Shown: positions 1 to 7,873 of the stretch, in pieces | Numbering within the stretch: position 1 is the stretch's first letter | Layout: each line of letters opens with the position of its first letter | Source of the DNA: Kocuria carniphila | Lineage (GTDB): Bacteria; Actinomycetota; Actinomycetes; Actinomycetales; Micrococcaceae | DNA length: 64,000 bases | NCBI RefSeq assembly: GCF_004136555.1 | Contig: NZ_NOIT01000007.1 | Coordinates: 1 to 64,000, forward strand | Reading direction: 5' to 3' | Position numbers and translations under genes: made by a program | The notes under the pieces: model-generated | What the model was told of the DNA's origin: nothing | The model's database searches: none | What the model saw: only the letters and a program-made list of their open reading frames with translations

Positions 1-122
1 TGGGGATCGATCCTCTTCGGCATACTGTCCATCCTTCCGGACTCAAACAGTAGCGGCATCAAACCCGGGCCGGTTCAGGGTGTGTCATGGGTGGTTTCGG
101 CCGCCCCAGCCGTGTTGGATGC

Positions 123-160
123 GGGTTATAGGCCAGAAACGGGGTTATAGGCCAGAAACG
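123..160 (+). repeat. Perfect 19-bp tandem duplication
   Basis: Bases 123-141 and 142-160 are identical 19-mers beginning GGGTTATAGGCC and ending AGAAACG, joined head to tail with no spacer. It lies between the two copies of a 20-21 base dispersed motif (72-92 and 168-187), so the block looks built by local duplication. Confidence 0.9.
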
Positions 161-332
161 TGGTGCTGGTTCGGGTGTGTCATGGGTTCTGCCCACATCT
201 GAGGGGCCGTTGGAACCCTCTACAACACTTCAGGCGTCGTTAGAGCCTTTTTCGGCGACCGGGAGGGTTCTTACAGTGCACCAGGTGGGTCGGAGGGTTC
301 TCGCGGCCCCCGGGATGTGGGTGACGCTGCCC

Positions 333-378
333 GAGGAGGCGAGGAGGCGAGGAGGCGAGGAGGCGAGGAGGCGAGGAG
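333..378 (+). repeat. 8-bp tandem array (GAGGAGGC)n
   Basis: Five perfect copies of GAGGAGGC run from 333 to 372 and a sixth partial copy GAGGAG follows to 378. The array ends about 40 bases before the -10-like hexamer of the GNAT gene. An 8-bp unit is prone to slipped-strand length change. It lies outside any credible coding frame, so variation would alter spacing upstream of the promoter and not a protein. Confidence 0.9.
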
Positions 379-418
379 CCGGCGTCGTCGGCTGGATGTA
401 CGATTTTCGGTCGGTTCA

Positions 419-430
419 TAGACTGATGGC
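419..430 (+). promoter_or_regulatory. -10 hexamer of a leaderless GNAT transcript
   Basis: TAGACT at 419-424 matches TANNNT and is followed by exactly six bases before the ATG at 431. No Shine-Dalgarno sequence lies upstream of the ATG. This geometry places transcription start at or beside the A of the start codon. The same hexamer and spacing recur before the aminotransferase ending at 21489. Confidence 0.5.
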
Positions 431-934
431 ATGATCTTTCGCGTTTCCGACCTCACCTCCGATGACCTCGAGGCGCTCACCGGCCTGATCATGGACGACG
501 ACGGGTACTCCATGCGCGTGTTCGGGCGGCCACCCAAGGCCGACGCCGCTCGAGACGTTCTCCACGCTCGGCCACCTAGTCTTGGCCCCGAGTCCAAGAT
601 CACCCTGGGGTTGTGGGACGATGACCGACTTATTGGGGTGGCAGATGCTGTGCGCGACTACCCGCAAGCACATGTCATGTACGTGGGTCTGCTTCAGGTG
701 GCCCCCGACAGCCACGGCAAGGGGGCCGGGCGAGCCCTTCATGATGCTCTGGTGGACCAGGCACGGAACTCTTCCGGGATCGCCACACTCCGGCTGTCGA
801 TCGTGGCGACCAATGCGGAGGCCGCGGAAGGGTTTTGGCGCCGGCTCGGATACGAACCCACGCGTGAGGCCAAGGAATGGGTGCGTGAGGACGGCGTGAT
901 CACCACCGCCCACATCTATGAAAAGGCGGTGTGA
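431..934 (+). CDS. GNAT-family N-acetyltransferase
   Basis: A 167-residue protein of the GNAT fold, expected to move an acetyl group from acetyl-CoA to an amine. The acetyl-CoA loop is visible at about residues 87-101 (YVGLLQVAP followed by HGKGAGR at 95-101), matching the Q/RxxGxG/A signature, and the typical C-terminal N...FWRRLGYE motif follows at about 128-142. The length is normal for a single-domain GNAT. The ATG at 431 is chosen because a TAGACT -10 sits six bases upstream; there is no ribosome binding site. The substrate cannot be inferred. It is convergent with arsC, with a 24-base gap. Family membership is firm, function unknown. Confidence 0.85.
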   Translation: MIFRVSDLTSDDLEALTGLIMDDDGYSMRVFGRPPKADAARDVLHARPPSLGPESKITLGLWDDDRLIGVADAVRDYPQAHVMYVGLLQVAPDSHGKGAGRALHDALVDQARNSSGIATLRLSIVATNAEAAEGFWRRLGYEPTREAKEWVREDGVITTAHIYEKAV

Positions 935-958
935 CTCGACCCGGCCATGATCAAACCG

Positions 959-1387
959 CTACGAAGATTCCGTACCAGTCGGCACCAGTTCGTCGATCAA
1001 GTGCTCGACCCGTGCCCGGATCTCATCACGAATGGGCCGGACGGCGTTGATGCCCTGACCTGCGGGATCGTCGAGCTGCCAGTCCTCATAGCGTTTGCCG
1101 GGGAAGATCGGGCAGGCATCTCCGCAGCCCATGGTGATGACCACGTCGGACTCCTTGACGGCTTCCGTGGTGAGGATTTTCGGCTGAGCCGCGCTCATGT
1201 CGATGCCTTCTTCCGCCATGGCGTCGACGGCAACAGGATTGACCGAATCTCCCGGTGCTGATCCGGCGGAGCGAACCTCCACTCTGCCTTGAGAGAGGTG
1301 TGACAGGTACGCGGCCGCCATCTGGGAGCGACCCGCGTTGTGGACGCACACGAACAGGACGCTGGGTTTCGAGGATTCAGTGCTCAC
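959..1387 (-). CDS. arsC: Arsenate reductase, low-molecular-weight phosphatase type
   Basis: A 142-residue protein that reduces arsenate to arsenite in the cytoplasm. The N-terminal catalytic loop CX5R is C14-VHNAG-R20 followed by Ser, the LMW-PTP/ArsC hallmark; two more cysteines at 88 and 92 could form the disulfide relay of thioredoxin-type enzymes, and the Asp-Pro general-acid motif is at 107-108. Related actinobacterial enzymes can instead use mycothiol; the sequence does not settle which. The GTG at 1387 is preferred over an upstream ATG because the longer frame adds basic, non-homologous residues and because TAATCT (1395-1400, reverse strand) lies seven bases upstream. It is divergent from arsR. 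No arsenite exporter gene lies nearby. Confidence 0.88.
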   Translation of the reverse strand: MSTESSKPSVLFVCVHNAGRSQMAAAYLSHLSQGRVEVRSAGSAPGDSVNPVAVDAMAEEGIDMSAAQPKILTTEAVKESDVVITMGCGDACPIFPGKRYEDWQLDDPAGQGINAVRPIRDEIRARVEHLIDELVPTGTESS

Positions 1388-1394
1388 GATCCCG

Positions 1395-1431
1395 AGATTA
1401 CGGATCACATCGACACTCGTCAATGTAAGAT
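1395..1431. promoter_or_regulatory. Divergent arsC/arsR promoters with ArsR-type dyad
   Basis: The 50-base gap between the two start codons carries an imperfect inverted repeat at 1407-1426 with arms ACATCGAC and GTCAATGT around ACTC (seven of eight pairs). A reverse-strand -10 (TAATCT, 1395-1400) serves arsC and a forward -10 (TAAGAT, 1426-1431) serves arsR. The dyad lies between them and abuts both, so a dimeric repressor could silence both genes at once. Assigning it to ArsR is inference from position and symmetry. Confidence 0.55.
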
Positions 1432-1437
1432 GGACGA

Positions 1438-1815
1438 ATGACCGCCACATCAGAGCCCTTGGACGTCGCCTCCTCTGCGTGCTGCACACCCACCCCGGAG
1501 AGCAGCGAATGCTGCTCGCTGTCCCAGGGCGTTTTGAGCGCCCAGGATGCTCAGCGAGTGGCCGGGGTGCTCAAGGCGCTCGCGGATCCCATGCGTTTGC
1601 GGCTGCTGTCCCACATGGCGGCGCAGGGTTGCGACAGCGTGTGCTCGTGCAACTTCACGGATGAGCTGGGCATCAGCCAGCCCACGGTCAGTCACCACAT
1701 GAAAAAACTCGTGGACGCGGGGTTGATCACGCGCGAGCAACGGGGGAAATGGGCGCATTACAGTGTGGTCCCGCAAGCGTTTGCGGAGGTTCGCACGCTG
1801 CTCGACCTGCGCTGA
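1438..1815 (+). CDS. arsR: ArsR-family metalloregulatory repressor
   Basis: A 125-residue winged-helix repressor of the ArsR/SmtB family, expected to leave DNA when it binds arsenite or antimonite. The core runs from about residue 36 (LKALADPMRLRLL) through the recognition helix (ISQPTVSHHMKKL, about 85-97) to the wing (GKWAHY). It is cysteine-rich: Cys15-Cys16, Cys25-Cys26, Cys65, Cys69 and Cys71. Corynebacterium glutamicum ArsR uses an N-terminal Cys15-Cys16 pair with a later cysteine, so this architecture fits an actinobacterial As(III) sensor; the extra pair at 25-26 is notable. The ATG at 1438 follows TAAGAT by six bases, suggesting a leaderless mRNA. Confidence 0.9.
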   Translation: MTATSEPLDVASSACCTPTPESSECCSLSQGVLSAQDAQRVAGVLKALADPMRLRLLSHMAAQGCDSVCSCNFTDELGISQPTVSHHMKKLVDAGLITREQRGKWAHYSVVPQAFAEVRTLLDLR

Positions 1816-1833
1816 GCCACGGTGCGTGGCGTT
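1816..1833 (+). terminator. Short hairpin after arsR
   Basis: GCCACG and CGTGGC pair around a GTG loop immediately after the arsR stop codon, followed by GTTT. The 6-bp stem is short but well placed as the arsR terminator. Confidence 0.45.
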
Positions 1834-1868
1834 TCCCGTGATACGCCGCGCAAGCGCCTGAACACTGG

Positions 1869-1880
1869 CACAATGGCGGC
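1869..1880 (+). promoter_or_regulatory. -10 hexamer of a leaderless GTPase transcript
   Basis: CACAAT at 1869-1874 is followed by six bases and the GTG at 1881, with no Shine-Dalgarno sequence. The spacing repeats that of the GNAT and arsR genes. Confidence 0.45.
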
Positions 1881-3635
1881 GTGAGCACCGAAAACGCATC
1901 TGCCACTCCGCTGATCGAAGCGCTTGAGCAGACCCGAGACCTGTTGAGCTCCACCACGTTGCCCCTCGCCACGGCCAGTGCGCCGCAGCAGCGCGAGACC
2001 GTCGGCCGGGCCGTTGCCCAGCTTGACGACTACGTGCTGCCGCGCGTTCGTTCCCTGGACGCCCCGCTGCTCGCGGTGGTCGGCGGCTCCACCGGCGCGG
2101 GTAAATCCACGCTGGTCAACGCACTCGTGGGGCATCCGGTGACCCGTTCCGGTGCCATCCGCCCCACCACGCGCCGACCGCTCCTGATCCATCATCCCAA
2201 CGACGCCGCTGCGTTCACTTCCCAGCGCGTCCTCCCGCACCTGGCGCGCGTCCGCGGCAAGCTCATGGATCCCACCGTCACGGCTCCTGCCCCCAACGAC
2301 GGTGATCGTCCGGTCGAGGACACCGGCTCCCTGGTGTTGCTCGCTGACGAGAAGATCCCGCAGGGCCTCGCGGTGCTCGATGCTCCGGACGTCGACTCCG
2401 TCTCGGACGACAACCGGGCGCTTGCCGCTCAACTGCTCTCCGCGGCTGACCTGTGGCTGTTCGTCACGACCGCCAATCGCTATGCGGATGCGGTGCCGTG
2501 GCAATTGCTGCGCAATGCGGCCGGCCGCGACATCACCGTGGCCGTGGTGCTGGATCGTGTGCAGGCGGCGTCGGCGGTGGAAATCCAGGATGACCTGCGC
2601 CGGATGCTGAACCAGGAAGGCCTGTCGCACGCGCCCATTTTCGTGGTGGAGGAATCTCCGCTCAACGAACTGGGCATGCTGCCGCCACACGTGGTGGCAC
2701 CGTTGCGGGGCTGGCTCGAAGAGCTCGGGGCCGACGCCCAAGCACGCTCGGATATTGCCGCGCGCACCCTGGGTGGAGCCGTGCGCGAACTCGCGGACAC
2801 CACCGATCGCACCGCGGACGCGGTGGAGGGCCAACAGCGCACGGAGGATCATTTGCGCCGTGAGGTGACCACCGCCTTCGATGATGCGCTGGAGGCCATT
2901 ATCGACTCGACCCGTGACGGCACTCTGCTGCGCGGGGAGGTGCTCGCGCGCTGGCAGGACTTCGTGGGAACCGGCGAGTTCTTCCGCAACCTGGAGGCCG
3001 GGATCGGGCGGGTGCGCGACCGGATCACCGCGTTCTTCAAGGGCGAGCCCGCCCCGGAGGTTCAGGTCGAAGAAGCCATTGAAACCGGACTCCAGGCGGT
3101 GATCGTCGAGCATACGGCCCGGGCATCGGAGCTGGCCGAGCGGCGCTGGCGTGATGAAACCTCGGGGCAGGTTTTGCTTGCGGGTCGCGACTTGTCCGCA
3201 CTGCCGGAGAACTATCCCGAGACCGCGGCCGAACACATCCGTGCGTGGCAGTCGGATGTCATGCTCATGATCCAGCAAGAAGGTGCGGGTAAGCGCACGC
3301 AGGCCCGTGCCATGTCCCTGGGCGTCAACGCGCTGGCCGTGATCCTGATGATCGGCGTGTTCTCCATGACGGGTGGCCTCACGGGCCTGGAAGTCGGCAT
3401 TGCCGGTGGCTCCGGCGTGGTCGGCACCAAGCTGCTCGAGGCGGTTTTCGGCGAGGACGCCGTACGACGCATGAGCCAGAAGGCCCGCGAGAACCTGGAA
3501 ACCCGCATCAAGCACCTGTTGGATCAGCGGGCCAAAGCGTTCCTGGACCGCGTGGACGAACTGGGCGAACACCCCACCGCGGGCGAGTTGCGCTCCGCTG
3601 CCCAGCACATTCGCACGGCCGGTGAAGCCCTGTGA
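1881..3635 (+). CDS. Dynamin-like membrane GTPase, first of a pair
   Basis: A 584-residue GTPase with the G1 loop GGSTGAGKST at 68-77, a switch region rich in Arg and Thr (about 97-102), a G3-like LDAPDVDS and a G4-like VVLDRV. The middle is a long charged helical region and a hydrophobic Gly-rich segment lies near residues 465-510, suggesting membrane association. This layout fits bacterial dynamin-like proteins or YfjP-type GTPases. The stop overlaps the GTG of the next gene by four bases, so the two are translationally coupled. Paired dynamin-like proteins act together on membranes in Streptomyces (DynA/DynB at the division septum); a similar partnership here is inference. The role is otherwise unknown. 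Confidence 0.72.
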   Translation: MSTENASATPLIEALEQTRDLLSSTTLPLATASAPQQRETVGRAVAQLDDYVLPRVRSLDAPLLAVVGGSTGAGKSTLVNALVGHPVTRSGAIRPTTRRPLLIHHPNDAAAFTSQRVLPHLARVRGKLMDPTVTAPAPNDGDRPVEDTGSLVLLADEKIPQGLAVLDAPDVDSVSDDNRALAAQLLSAADLWLFVTTANRYADAVPWQLLRNAAGRDITVAVVLDRVQAASAVEIQDDLRRMLNQEGLSHAPIFVVEESPLNELGMLPPHVVAPLRGWLEELGADAQARSDIAARTLGGAVRELADTTDRTADAVEGQQRTEDHLRREVTTAFDDALEAIIDSTRDGTLLRGEVLARWQDFVGTGEFFRNLEAGIGRVRDRITAFFKGEPAPEVQVEEAIETGLQAVIVEHTARASELAERRWRDETSGQVLLAGRDLSALPENYPETAAEHIRAWQSDVMLMIQQEGAGKRTQARAMSLGVNALAVILMIGVFSMTGGLTGLEVGIAGGSGVVGTKLLEAVFGEDAVRRMSQKARENLETRIKHLLDQRAKAFLDRVDELGEHPTAGELRSAAQHIRTAGEAL

Positions 3636-5299
3636 AACTTCGCAACAAACAACCCGAGATCACACTGTCCGACCGGATCAAGGGTCTCGCGGAAGCCACG
3701 GAATTGGCCGGGGGTCGCCTCGATCAGGATGCCGTGACGGCAGCCCGTGACGCACTGGATCGTGCGGGGGAGCGGCGGGCCCTGTCCGCCGATCACACCG
3801 TGGTCGGTTTCTTCGGGGCCACCGGTTCCGGCAAATCCACGCTGTTCAACGCGGTGGTTGGACAGGAGTTGGCGCGCACCGCTGCGCGCCGACCGACGAC
3901 CTCTCAACCGCTCGCCGCCATTTGGGGTGACGAGGGTAGCGAAGCCCTGCTCGACTGGTTGGACGTCAGCGATCGCCACGTCGTGGGGCCGGCGCTGAGC
4001 ATCAGCACCGGTAAGGGTCGCAAGGCCAGCACCACGAGTGGCGGACTGGTCCTGCTGGATCTGCCCGACTTCGACTCGGTCACTCGAGAACATCGGGAGA
4101 TCGTGGACCGCATGGTCGGCCTGGTCGATGTGGTCGTCTGGGTGGTCGACCCGCAGAAGTACGCGGACGCCGTACTGCACCAGGATTTCGTGCAACCGCT
4201 GTCCCGCCACGGAGCGGTGACCATGGTGGTGCTCAACCAAGCCGACCGTTTGGCGCCGTCGGACCTGCCCAATGTGTTGGCCTCGCTGCGAGAACTGCTC
4301 GCCCAGGACGGACTGCCCACCTCGGGGCCCAGCACCCCGGTGGCCGTGTCCGCACTGGCCGGTGACGGTGTTCCCGAATTGCGTGAGCGCATCCACGGGA
4401 TCGCCGCGCACCGGGCGGCCGCGGGACAGCGGCTCGAAGCGGACGTGGTTCACGCCGGGCAAATGCTCGCGGAAGCAGCCGGTGAAGGCGATCCGCGTGG
4501 CATCACGCGCGAGGCGAGTGAGCGTTTAACCGCGGGCCTCGTTCGGGCCGCCGGCGTGGACCTCATTGCCGACGCCGCCGCACGCTCCTATCGCTTGCGC
4601 GCGGGCAAACACACCGGCTGGATCGCCACGCGCTGGCTCGCGAAGTTCCGCAAGGACCCGCTCAAGCGGCTGCACATCGAAAGCCATGACAAGGGCTCGG
4701 ACCCCTCGGTCCACCGCACCTCACTGCCTCCCATGAACGCCGCGCAGAAGGCCGCAGCGGATTCGGCGGTCCGTAACTACGCGGACGCCGTGTCCGAGGG
4801 CGCCGGGGCACCGTGGCGACGCAGCGTGCGCGTGGCCGCCCGCTCCCACGAATCGCGTCTTCCGGATGCGCTCGACCAGGCTGTGGCCCGCACCAAGTTC
4901 TCCGCACGCTCCGCGTCCTGGTGGTGGATCATTTTCGACGTGCTGCAGTGGATTGCGATGGCGATGACCGTTCTGGGACTGCTCTGGCTGCTGGGCCTGT
5001 TCGCCGCCGAATATTTCCAGATTCCGCTGCCCCCGCCACCCACGGTCGAAGGCTTCCCGCTTCCGGTGCCCACGCTCATGGTCATCACGGGCGTGGTGGT
5101 TGCGATCTTCTTGGCCATCACGGGCGGGGTGGTCGCCTCGATCGCCTCCCGCATGCGGGCCTCCCGACTACGACGCCGCCTGGGCGAGTCGGTGCGCGAG
5201 ACCGCGCGCGAGCTCGTGGAGACCCCGGTGGAACGCGAACTCGAAGCGCATCGCCGCTTTGGAGACTCACTGGCCACGACCACGAGTCCCGTGGCCTAG
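3632..5299 (+). CDS. Membrane GTPase, second of a pair (YfjP-like)
   Basis: A 555-residue GTPase with G1 loop GATGSGKST at 62-70, G3 in LLDLPDFDSV and a canonical-like G4 NQAD (VVLNQADRL). A basic linker is followed by two strong membrane segments, roughly 430-465 (Trp-rich start) and 480-507, and a charged cytosolic tail. Translation is coupled to the upstream GTPase by a GTGA overlap. The upstream partner has one diffuse hydrophobic region and this one a clear helical pair, so they are not simple duplicates. A membrane-remodelling or stress role is possible; nothing local identifies a cargo. The 29-base gap to the convergent WYL gene holds no clear terminator. Confidence 0.72.
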   Translation: MKLRNKQPEITLSDRIKGLAEATELAGGRLDQDAVTAARDALDRAGERRALSADHTVVGFFGATGSGKSTLFNAVVGQELARTAARRPTTSQPLAAIWGDEGSEALLDWLDVSDRHVVGPALSISTGKGRKASTTSGGLVLLDLPDFDSVTREHREIVDRMVGLVDVVVWVVDPQKYADAVLHQDFVQPLSRHGAVTMVVLNQADRLAPSDLPNVLASLRELLAQDGLPTSGPSTPVAVSALAGDGVPELRERIHGIAAHRAAAGQRLEADVVHAGQMLAEAAGEGDPRGITREASERLTAGLVRAAGVDLIADAAARSYRLRAGKHTGWIATRWLAKFRKDPLKRLHIESHDKGSDPSVHRTSLPPMNAAQKAAADSAVRNYADAVSEGAGAPWRRSVRVAARSHESRLPDALDQAVARTKFSARSASWWWIIFDVLQWIAMAMTVLGLLWLLGLFAAEYFQIPLPPPPTVEGFPLPVPTLMVITGVVVAIFLAITGGVVASIASRMRASRLRRRLGESVRETARELVETPVERELEAHRRFGDSLATTTSPVA

Positions 5300-5328
5300 G
5301 TGCTCATCGGAGAGGGGGACCGAGGCAG

Positions 5329-6027
5329 TCACTCGTCTCCGCCGTGCACTGGCCTGGTGTTCTCTGGAGGCTCTCCGACCTCGTGGACGGCATGGCCATT
5401 GCTGGCCGTCTTGGTGTCGCTTGCCCGTTCGATGCGTGATACGGCGAACCATCGCATCGCGTCGCGCAAACGGCACCACCCGACCAGGTACCACCTCCCA
5501 CTCGCCGAAGCGAACAGCACCGGCTCGACGTCACGAATCGTCGTGTTGCCGTCTCGTGATGTGTAGCGGATACGAATCACCCGTTGCTCGGCCATCGCCT
5601 CCTCCACCGCTGACCTGACGGCGCGAGAGGAGGCGGGAAGCGCGTCGACCCAGATTCGGTTGGCCAGCTCGTATGCATGCGCTCGGGTCCTGGAGTCGAG
5701 GACGTCCATGATCTTCCGGATGCCGGCCGCAGCCAGATCCGCGTAGGGAGCGTCGGGCGCGGCAGACACAGCCGCCATGAGCGCCACGGCCTGAGACGAG
5801 GACAGGGTGACGGGAGGCAGCGACCCGCTTTTGGCCAGCCCATACCCACCGCCCGGGCCCGGACGAGACCAGATCGGCTCACCACTGTTCTCCAGGGCAC
5901 TGAGGTCTCGTTTGACAGTCCGCACCGACACCTCGAACTCTCGCGCCAACCGCTCAGCGGTGACGCCCCGCGCGCCGCTGCGACGCAACATCTCGGACAG
6001 GGCATGAAGACGTTCGGATCGCCTCAC
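5329..6027 (-). CDS. WYL-domain transcriptional regulator (YafY type)
   Basis: A 232-residue one-component regulator. Residues 1-60 form a DeoR-like helix-turn-helix (LAREFEVSVRTVKRDLSALE), and residues about 135-215 form a WYL domain ending in the ligand-sensing strand (RWYLVGWCRLRDAMRWFAVSRIE). WYL domains are thought to bind ligands or nucleic acids; the effector here is unknown. The start is GTG at 6027. It is transcribed away from an alpha/beta hydrolase across a 73-base gap, the usual arrangement for a regulator controlling its neighbour. Base composition of this pair looks slightly less GC-rich than the backbone. Confidence 0.85.
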   Translation of the reverse strand: MRRSERLHALSEMLRRSGARGVTAERLAREFEVSVRTVKRDLSALENSGEPIWSRPGPGGGYGLAKSGSLPPVTLSSSQAVALMAAVSAAPDAPYADLAAAGIRKIMDVLDSRTRAHAYELANRIWVDALPASSRAVRSAVEEAMAEQRVIRIRYTSRDGNTTIRDVEPVLFASASGRWYLVGWCRLRDAMRWFAVSRIERASDTKTASNGHAVHEVGEPPENTRPVHGGDE

Positions 6028-6100
6028 AGCTCAGGCCTTGGCCAATTCATGCCATAAATAGTGACACACTCTTGTCCATCTGGGCTGGGAGGGTAGCCAC

Positions 6101-6832
6101 ATGACAACTACTAAGAGCAGTCCAACCATCGTTCTCATCGCCGGCCATTGGCTGGGAGCGTGGGCATGGGACGAAACCCTTGAACACCTCGAAGCCGCCG
6201 ACATTCGTGCAGTCGCGATGACTCTGCCTGGTCTCGACGGAGACGACAACAACCGTGCGGCTAAGACTCTCGAGGACCAAGCAGCAGCGATCCGGGACGT
6301 CATCACTCGGCGAGGCGATCAGCCTGCGATTCTCGTCGCTCACAGCGGCGCCAACGCCCCCGTCAGCCTCGTCCTTGACCGGCACCCCGAGCTCGTCGCC
6401 CGGGTGATGTGGGTTGATTCCGGCCCCGTGGCGGACGGCACCGTCTTTGCCCCTGACTTCCCGGCTGAGCTCGATGAGCTACCTCTGCCGTCGTTCGATG
6501 CCCTCGGACAGCAGGCGAGTCTCGAAGGCTTGAGCGCCGAGGCCCTTGAGCGATTCCGGACGAGGGCTGTCCCGGAGCCTGCCTCAGTGCTCCGTCAACC
6601 CGTCGAGCTGGTGAACGAGTCCCGCCACGGCGTCCCCACGACCTTAGTGTGCTGCTCAATCTCGGGCGAGCAGGTAACGGAACTGGTCCAGGCAGGTCAC
6701 CCCATGTTTGCCGAGGTCGCGAATCTCGAACACGTCGACATCATCGACCTCCCCACGGGACACTGGCCCATGTGGAGCCGACCGCGCGACCTCGCCGAAA
6801 TCATCCGATCCGCGGCATCGCAGACCAGCTGA
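6101..6832 (+). CDS. Alpha/beta hydrolase
   Basis: A 243-residue alpha/beta-hydrolase-fold enzyme. The oxyanion-hole segment LIAGHWLGAW (12-21), nucleophile elbow AHSGA with Ser82, and C-terminal catalytic His221 in the context GHWPMW are visible; an acid residue is expected between about 110 and 200. The family covers esterases, lactonases and amide hydrolases, so the substrate cannot be named. A GGGAGGG ribosome binding site (about 6087-6093) precedes the ATG by seven bases. It is divergent from the WYL regulator, its probable controller, and is followed by a strong terminator. Confidence 0.82.
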   Translation: MTTTKSSPTIVLIAGHWLGAWAWDETLEHLEAADIRAVAMTLPGLDGDDNNRAAKTLEDQAAAIRDVITRRGDQPAILVAHSGANAPVSLVLDRHPELVARVMWVDSGPVADGTVFAPDFPAELDELPLPSFDALGQQASLEGLSAEALERFRTRAVPEPASVLRQPVELVNESRHGVPTTLVCCSISGEQVTELVQAGHPMFAEVANLEHVDIIDLPTGHWPMWSRPRDLAEIIRSAASQTS

Positions 6833-6851
6833 ATTGCACTCGCGACCTGAT

Positions 6852-6880
6852 GGGACCAGCCGATTCGGCTGGTCCCTTTT
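6852..6880 (+). terminator. Intrinsic terminator of the hydrolase gene
   Basis: An 11-bp perfect GC-rich stem (GGGACCAGCCG pairing with CGGCTGGTCCC, loop ATT) is followed by TTTTCGTTT. It starts about 20 bases after the hydrolase stop. Confidence 0.85.
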
Positions 6881-7008
6881 CGTTTCGAGGCCGAGCGCCG
6901 CGGTGAACTCGAGGGGCGGCTGCACTATGACAACCATCACCACCGCGATACTGCCTGCGAGAATCTGCCGCCGTACTCACGATTGACCAAAGCGTCCGGT
7001 GAGTACAC

Positions 7009-7821
7009 CTAGGCGGCGCTCACCCGCACCGCCTCGGTTAGCTGACGGGCGGCCTGCACGACTACTTCCGCGTGCTTCTGTCCAGGCTGCTTGGACAGCC
7101 GTTCAATGGGACCGGAAATCGACACGGCCGCGATGACCCGCCCGGAAGGCCCGCGCACCGGCGCCGAGACCGAGGCGATGCCCGGCTCGCGCTCGCCGAT
7201 CGACTGGGCCCAGCCGCGGCGTCGTACGCCGGCCAAGGTGGTGGCCGAGAAGCGAGCGTGCGCGAGGCCCTCGATCAATCGGGCGTGGTCCTCCCATGCG
7301 ATCAGAACCTGCGCGGCGGAACCGGCCTTCATGGACAGTTGAGTGCCCACAGGAATCGTGTCGCGCAGGCCGATGGGGCGTTCGGCGGAGGCCACGCACA
7401 CGCGCCATTCACCCTGACGACGGAACACCTGCGACGACTCCCCGGTGGCATCGCGCAGTTGGAGCAACACCGGTGCCGAGGCGGAGATGAGACGGTCCTC
7501 GCCCGCGGCCGATGCAAGCTCGACGACGCGCGAGCCCAGGACGAACCGGCCTTGGACATCACGTCCGACGAATCGGTGATGGGCCAAGGCCACCGCCAGT
7601 CGATGCACGGTGGGGCGGGCCAGACCCGTGGCCTCCACGAGATCCGCGAGCGAAGCGGGTCCGGCTTCGAGCGCGTCCAGAATGAGAGACGCCTTGTCGA
7701 TGACACCCACCCCCGACGGCGAGAAGGACGACTCCACGGGCATGCCCGCACCCGTGCCCCGTCCGCCGAGCGGAGTTCCGAGGAGTGCGCCGGTGGGATC
7801 CATCGCATCAAGATTGTCCAT
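7009..7821 (-). CDS. IclR-family regulator of leucine biosynthesis (LtbR/NdgR-like)
   Basis: A 270-residue IclR-type repressor. After a variable, Gly-rich N-terminus, the winged helix starts near residue 38 (VIDKASLILDALEAG) with recognition helix ARPTVHRLAVAL, and the C-terminal effector domain spans about 105-260. IclR proteins divergent from leuCD in actinobacteria are the LtbR (Corynebacterium) and NdgR (Streptomyces) regulators of leucine and amino-acid metabolism, and this gene has exactly that position. ATG at 7821 is the first start; Met7 or Met27 are alternatives. A dyad overlaps the leuC -35 region in the shared gap. Confidence 0.85.
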   Translation of the reverse strand: MDNLDAMDPTGALLGTPLGGRGTGAGMPVESSFSPSGVGVIDKASLILDALEAGPASLADLVEATGLARPTVHRLAVALAHHRFVGRDVQGRFVLGSRVVELASAAGEDRLISASAPVLLQLRDATGESSQVFRRQGEWRVCVASAERPIGLRDTIPVGTQLSMKAGSAAQVLIAWEDHARLIEGLAHARFSATTLAGVRRRGWAQSIGEREPGIASVSAPVRGPSGRVIAAVSISGPIERLSKQPGQKHAEVVVQAARQLTEAVRVSAA

Positions 7822-7836
7822 GCTCTAAGACTGCCG

Positions 7837-7867
7837 TCTCACAATGCGAGAAGCAAGCGAGTACACT
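7837..7867. promoter_or_regulatory. leuC promoter and candidate LtbR/NdgR operator
   Basis: A dyad at 7837-7851 (TCTC-A-CA-A-TG-C-GAGA, six of seven paired positions per arm) sits 10 bases upstream of TACACT (7862-7867), a good TANNNT -10. The -35 position (about 7839-7844) falls inside the dyad, so a bound repressor would block RNA polymerase. The assignment to the divergent IclR protein is inference from position. Confidence 0.55.
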
Positions 7868-7873
7868 GGAACT

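Larger units (their letters stand above)
1..430. other. Repeat-rich region with no supported gene
   Basis: This 430-base stretch before the first convincing gene has no open frame with a recognisable protein. It holds a perfect 19-bp tandem duplication (123-160), two copies of a 20-21 base motif GGTTC(A)GGGTGTGTCATGGGT at 72-92 and 168-187 that differ by about one base, a short direct repeat GGAGGGTTCT at 262-271 and 292-301, and an 8-mer tandem array at 333-378. The open frames across it are low-complexity translations of the repeats. The bases before about 60 could belong to something outside the window; I cannot tell. Confidence 0.6.

Noticed and set aside
333-378. Possible CRISPR array
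   Set aside because: The repeats are 8-mers with no spacers; no cas genes in the window.
177-434. Small frame over the 8-mer array as a gene
   Set aside because: Its sequence is mostly the translated repeat (Arg/Gly/Glu) and it lacks a ribosome binding site.
1758-3608. A 616-codon open frame antisense to the first GTPase
   Set aside because: It is the complementary-frame shadow of a GC-rich gene: rich in Arg, Gly, His and Gln, with no motif or start signal.
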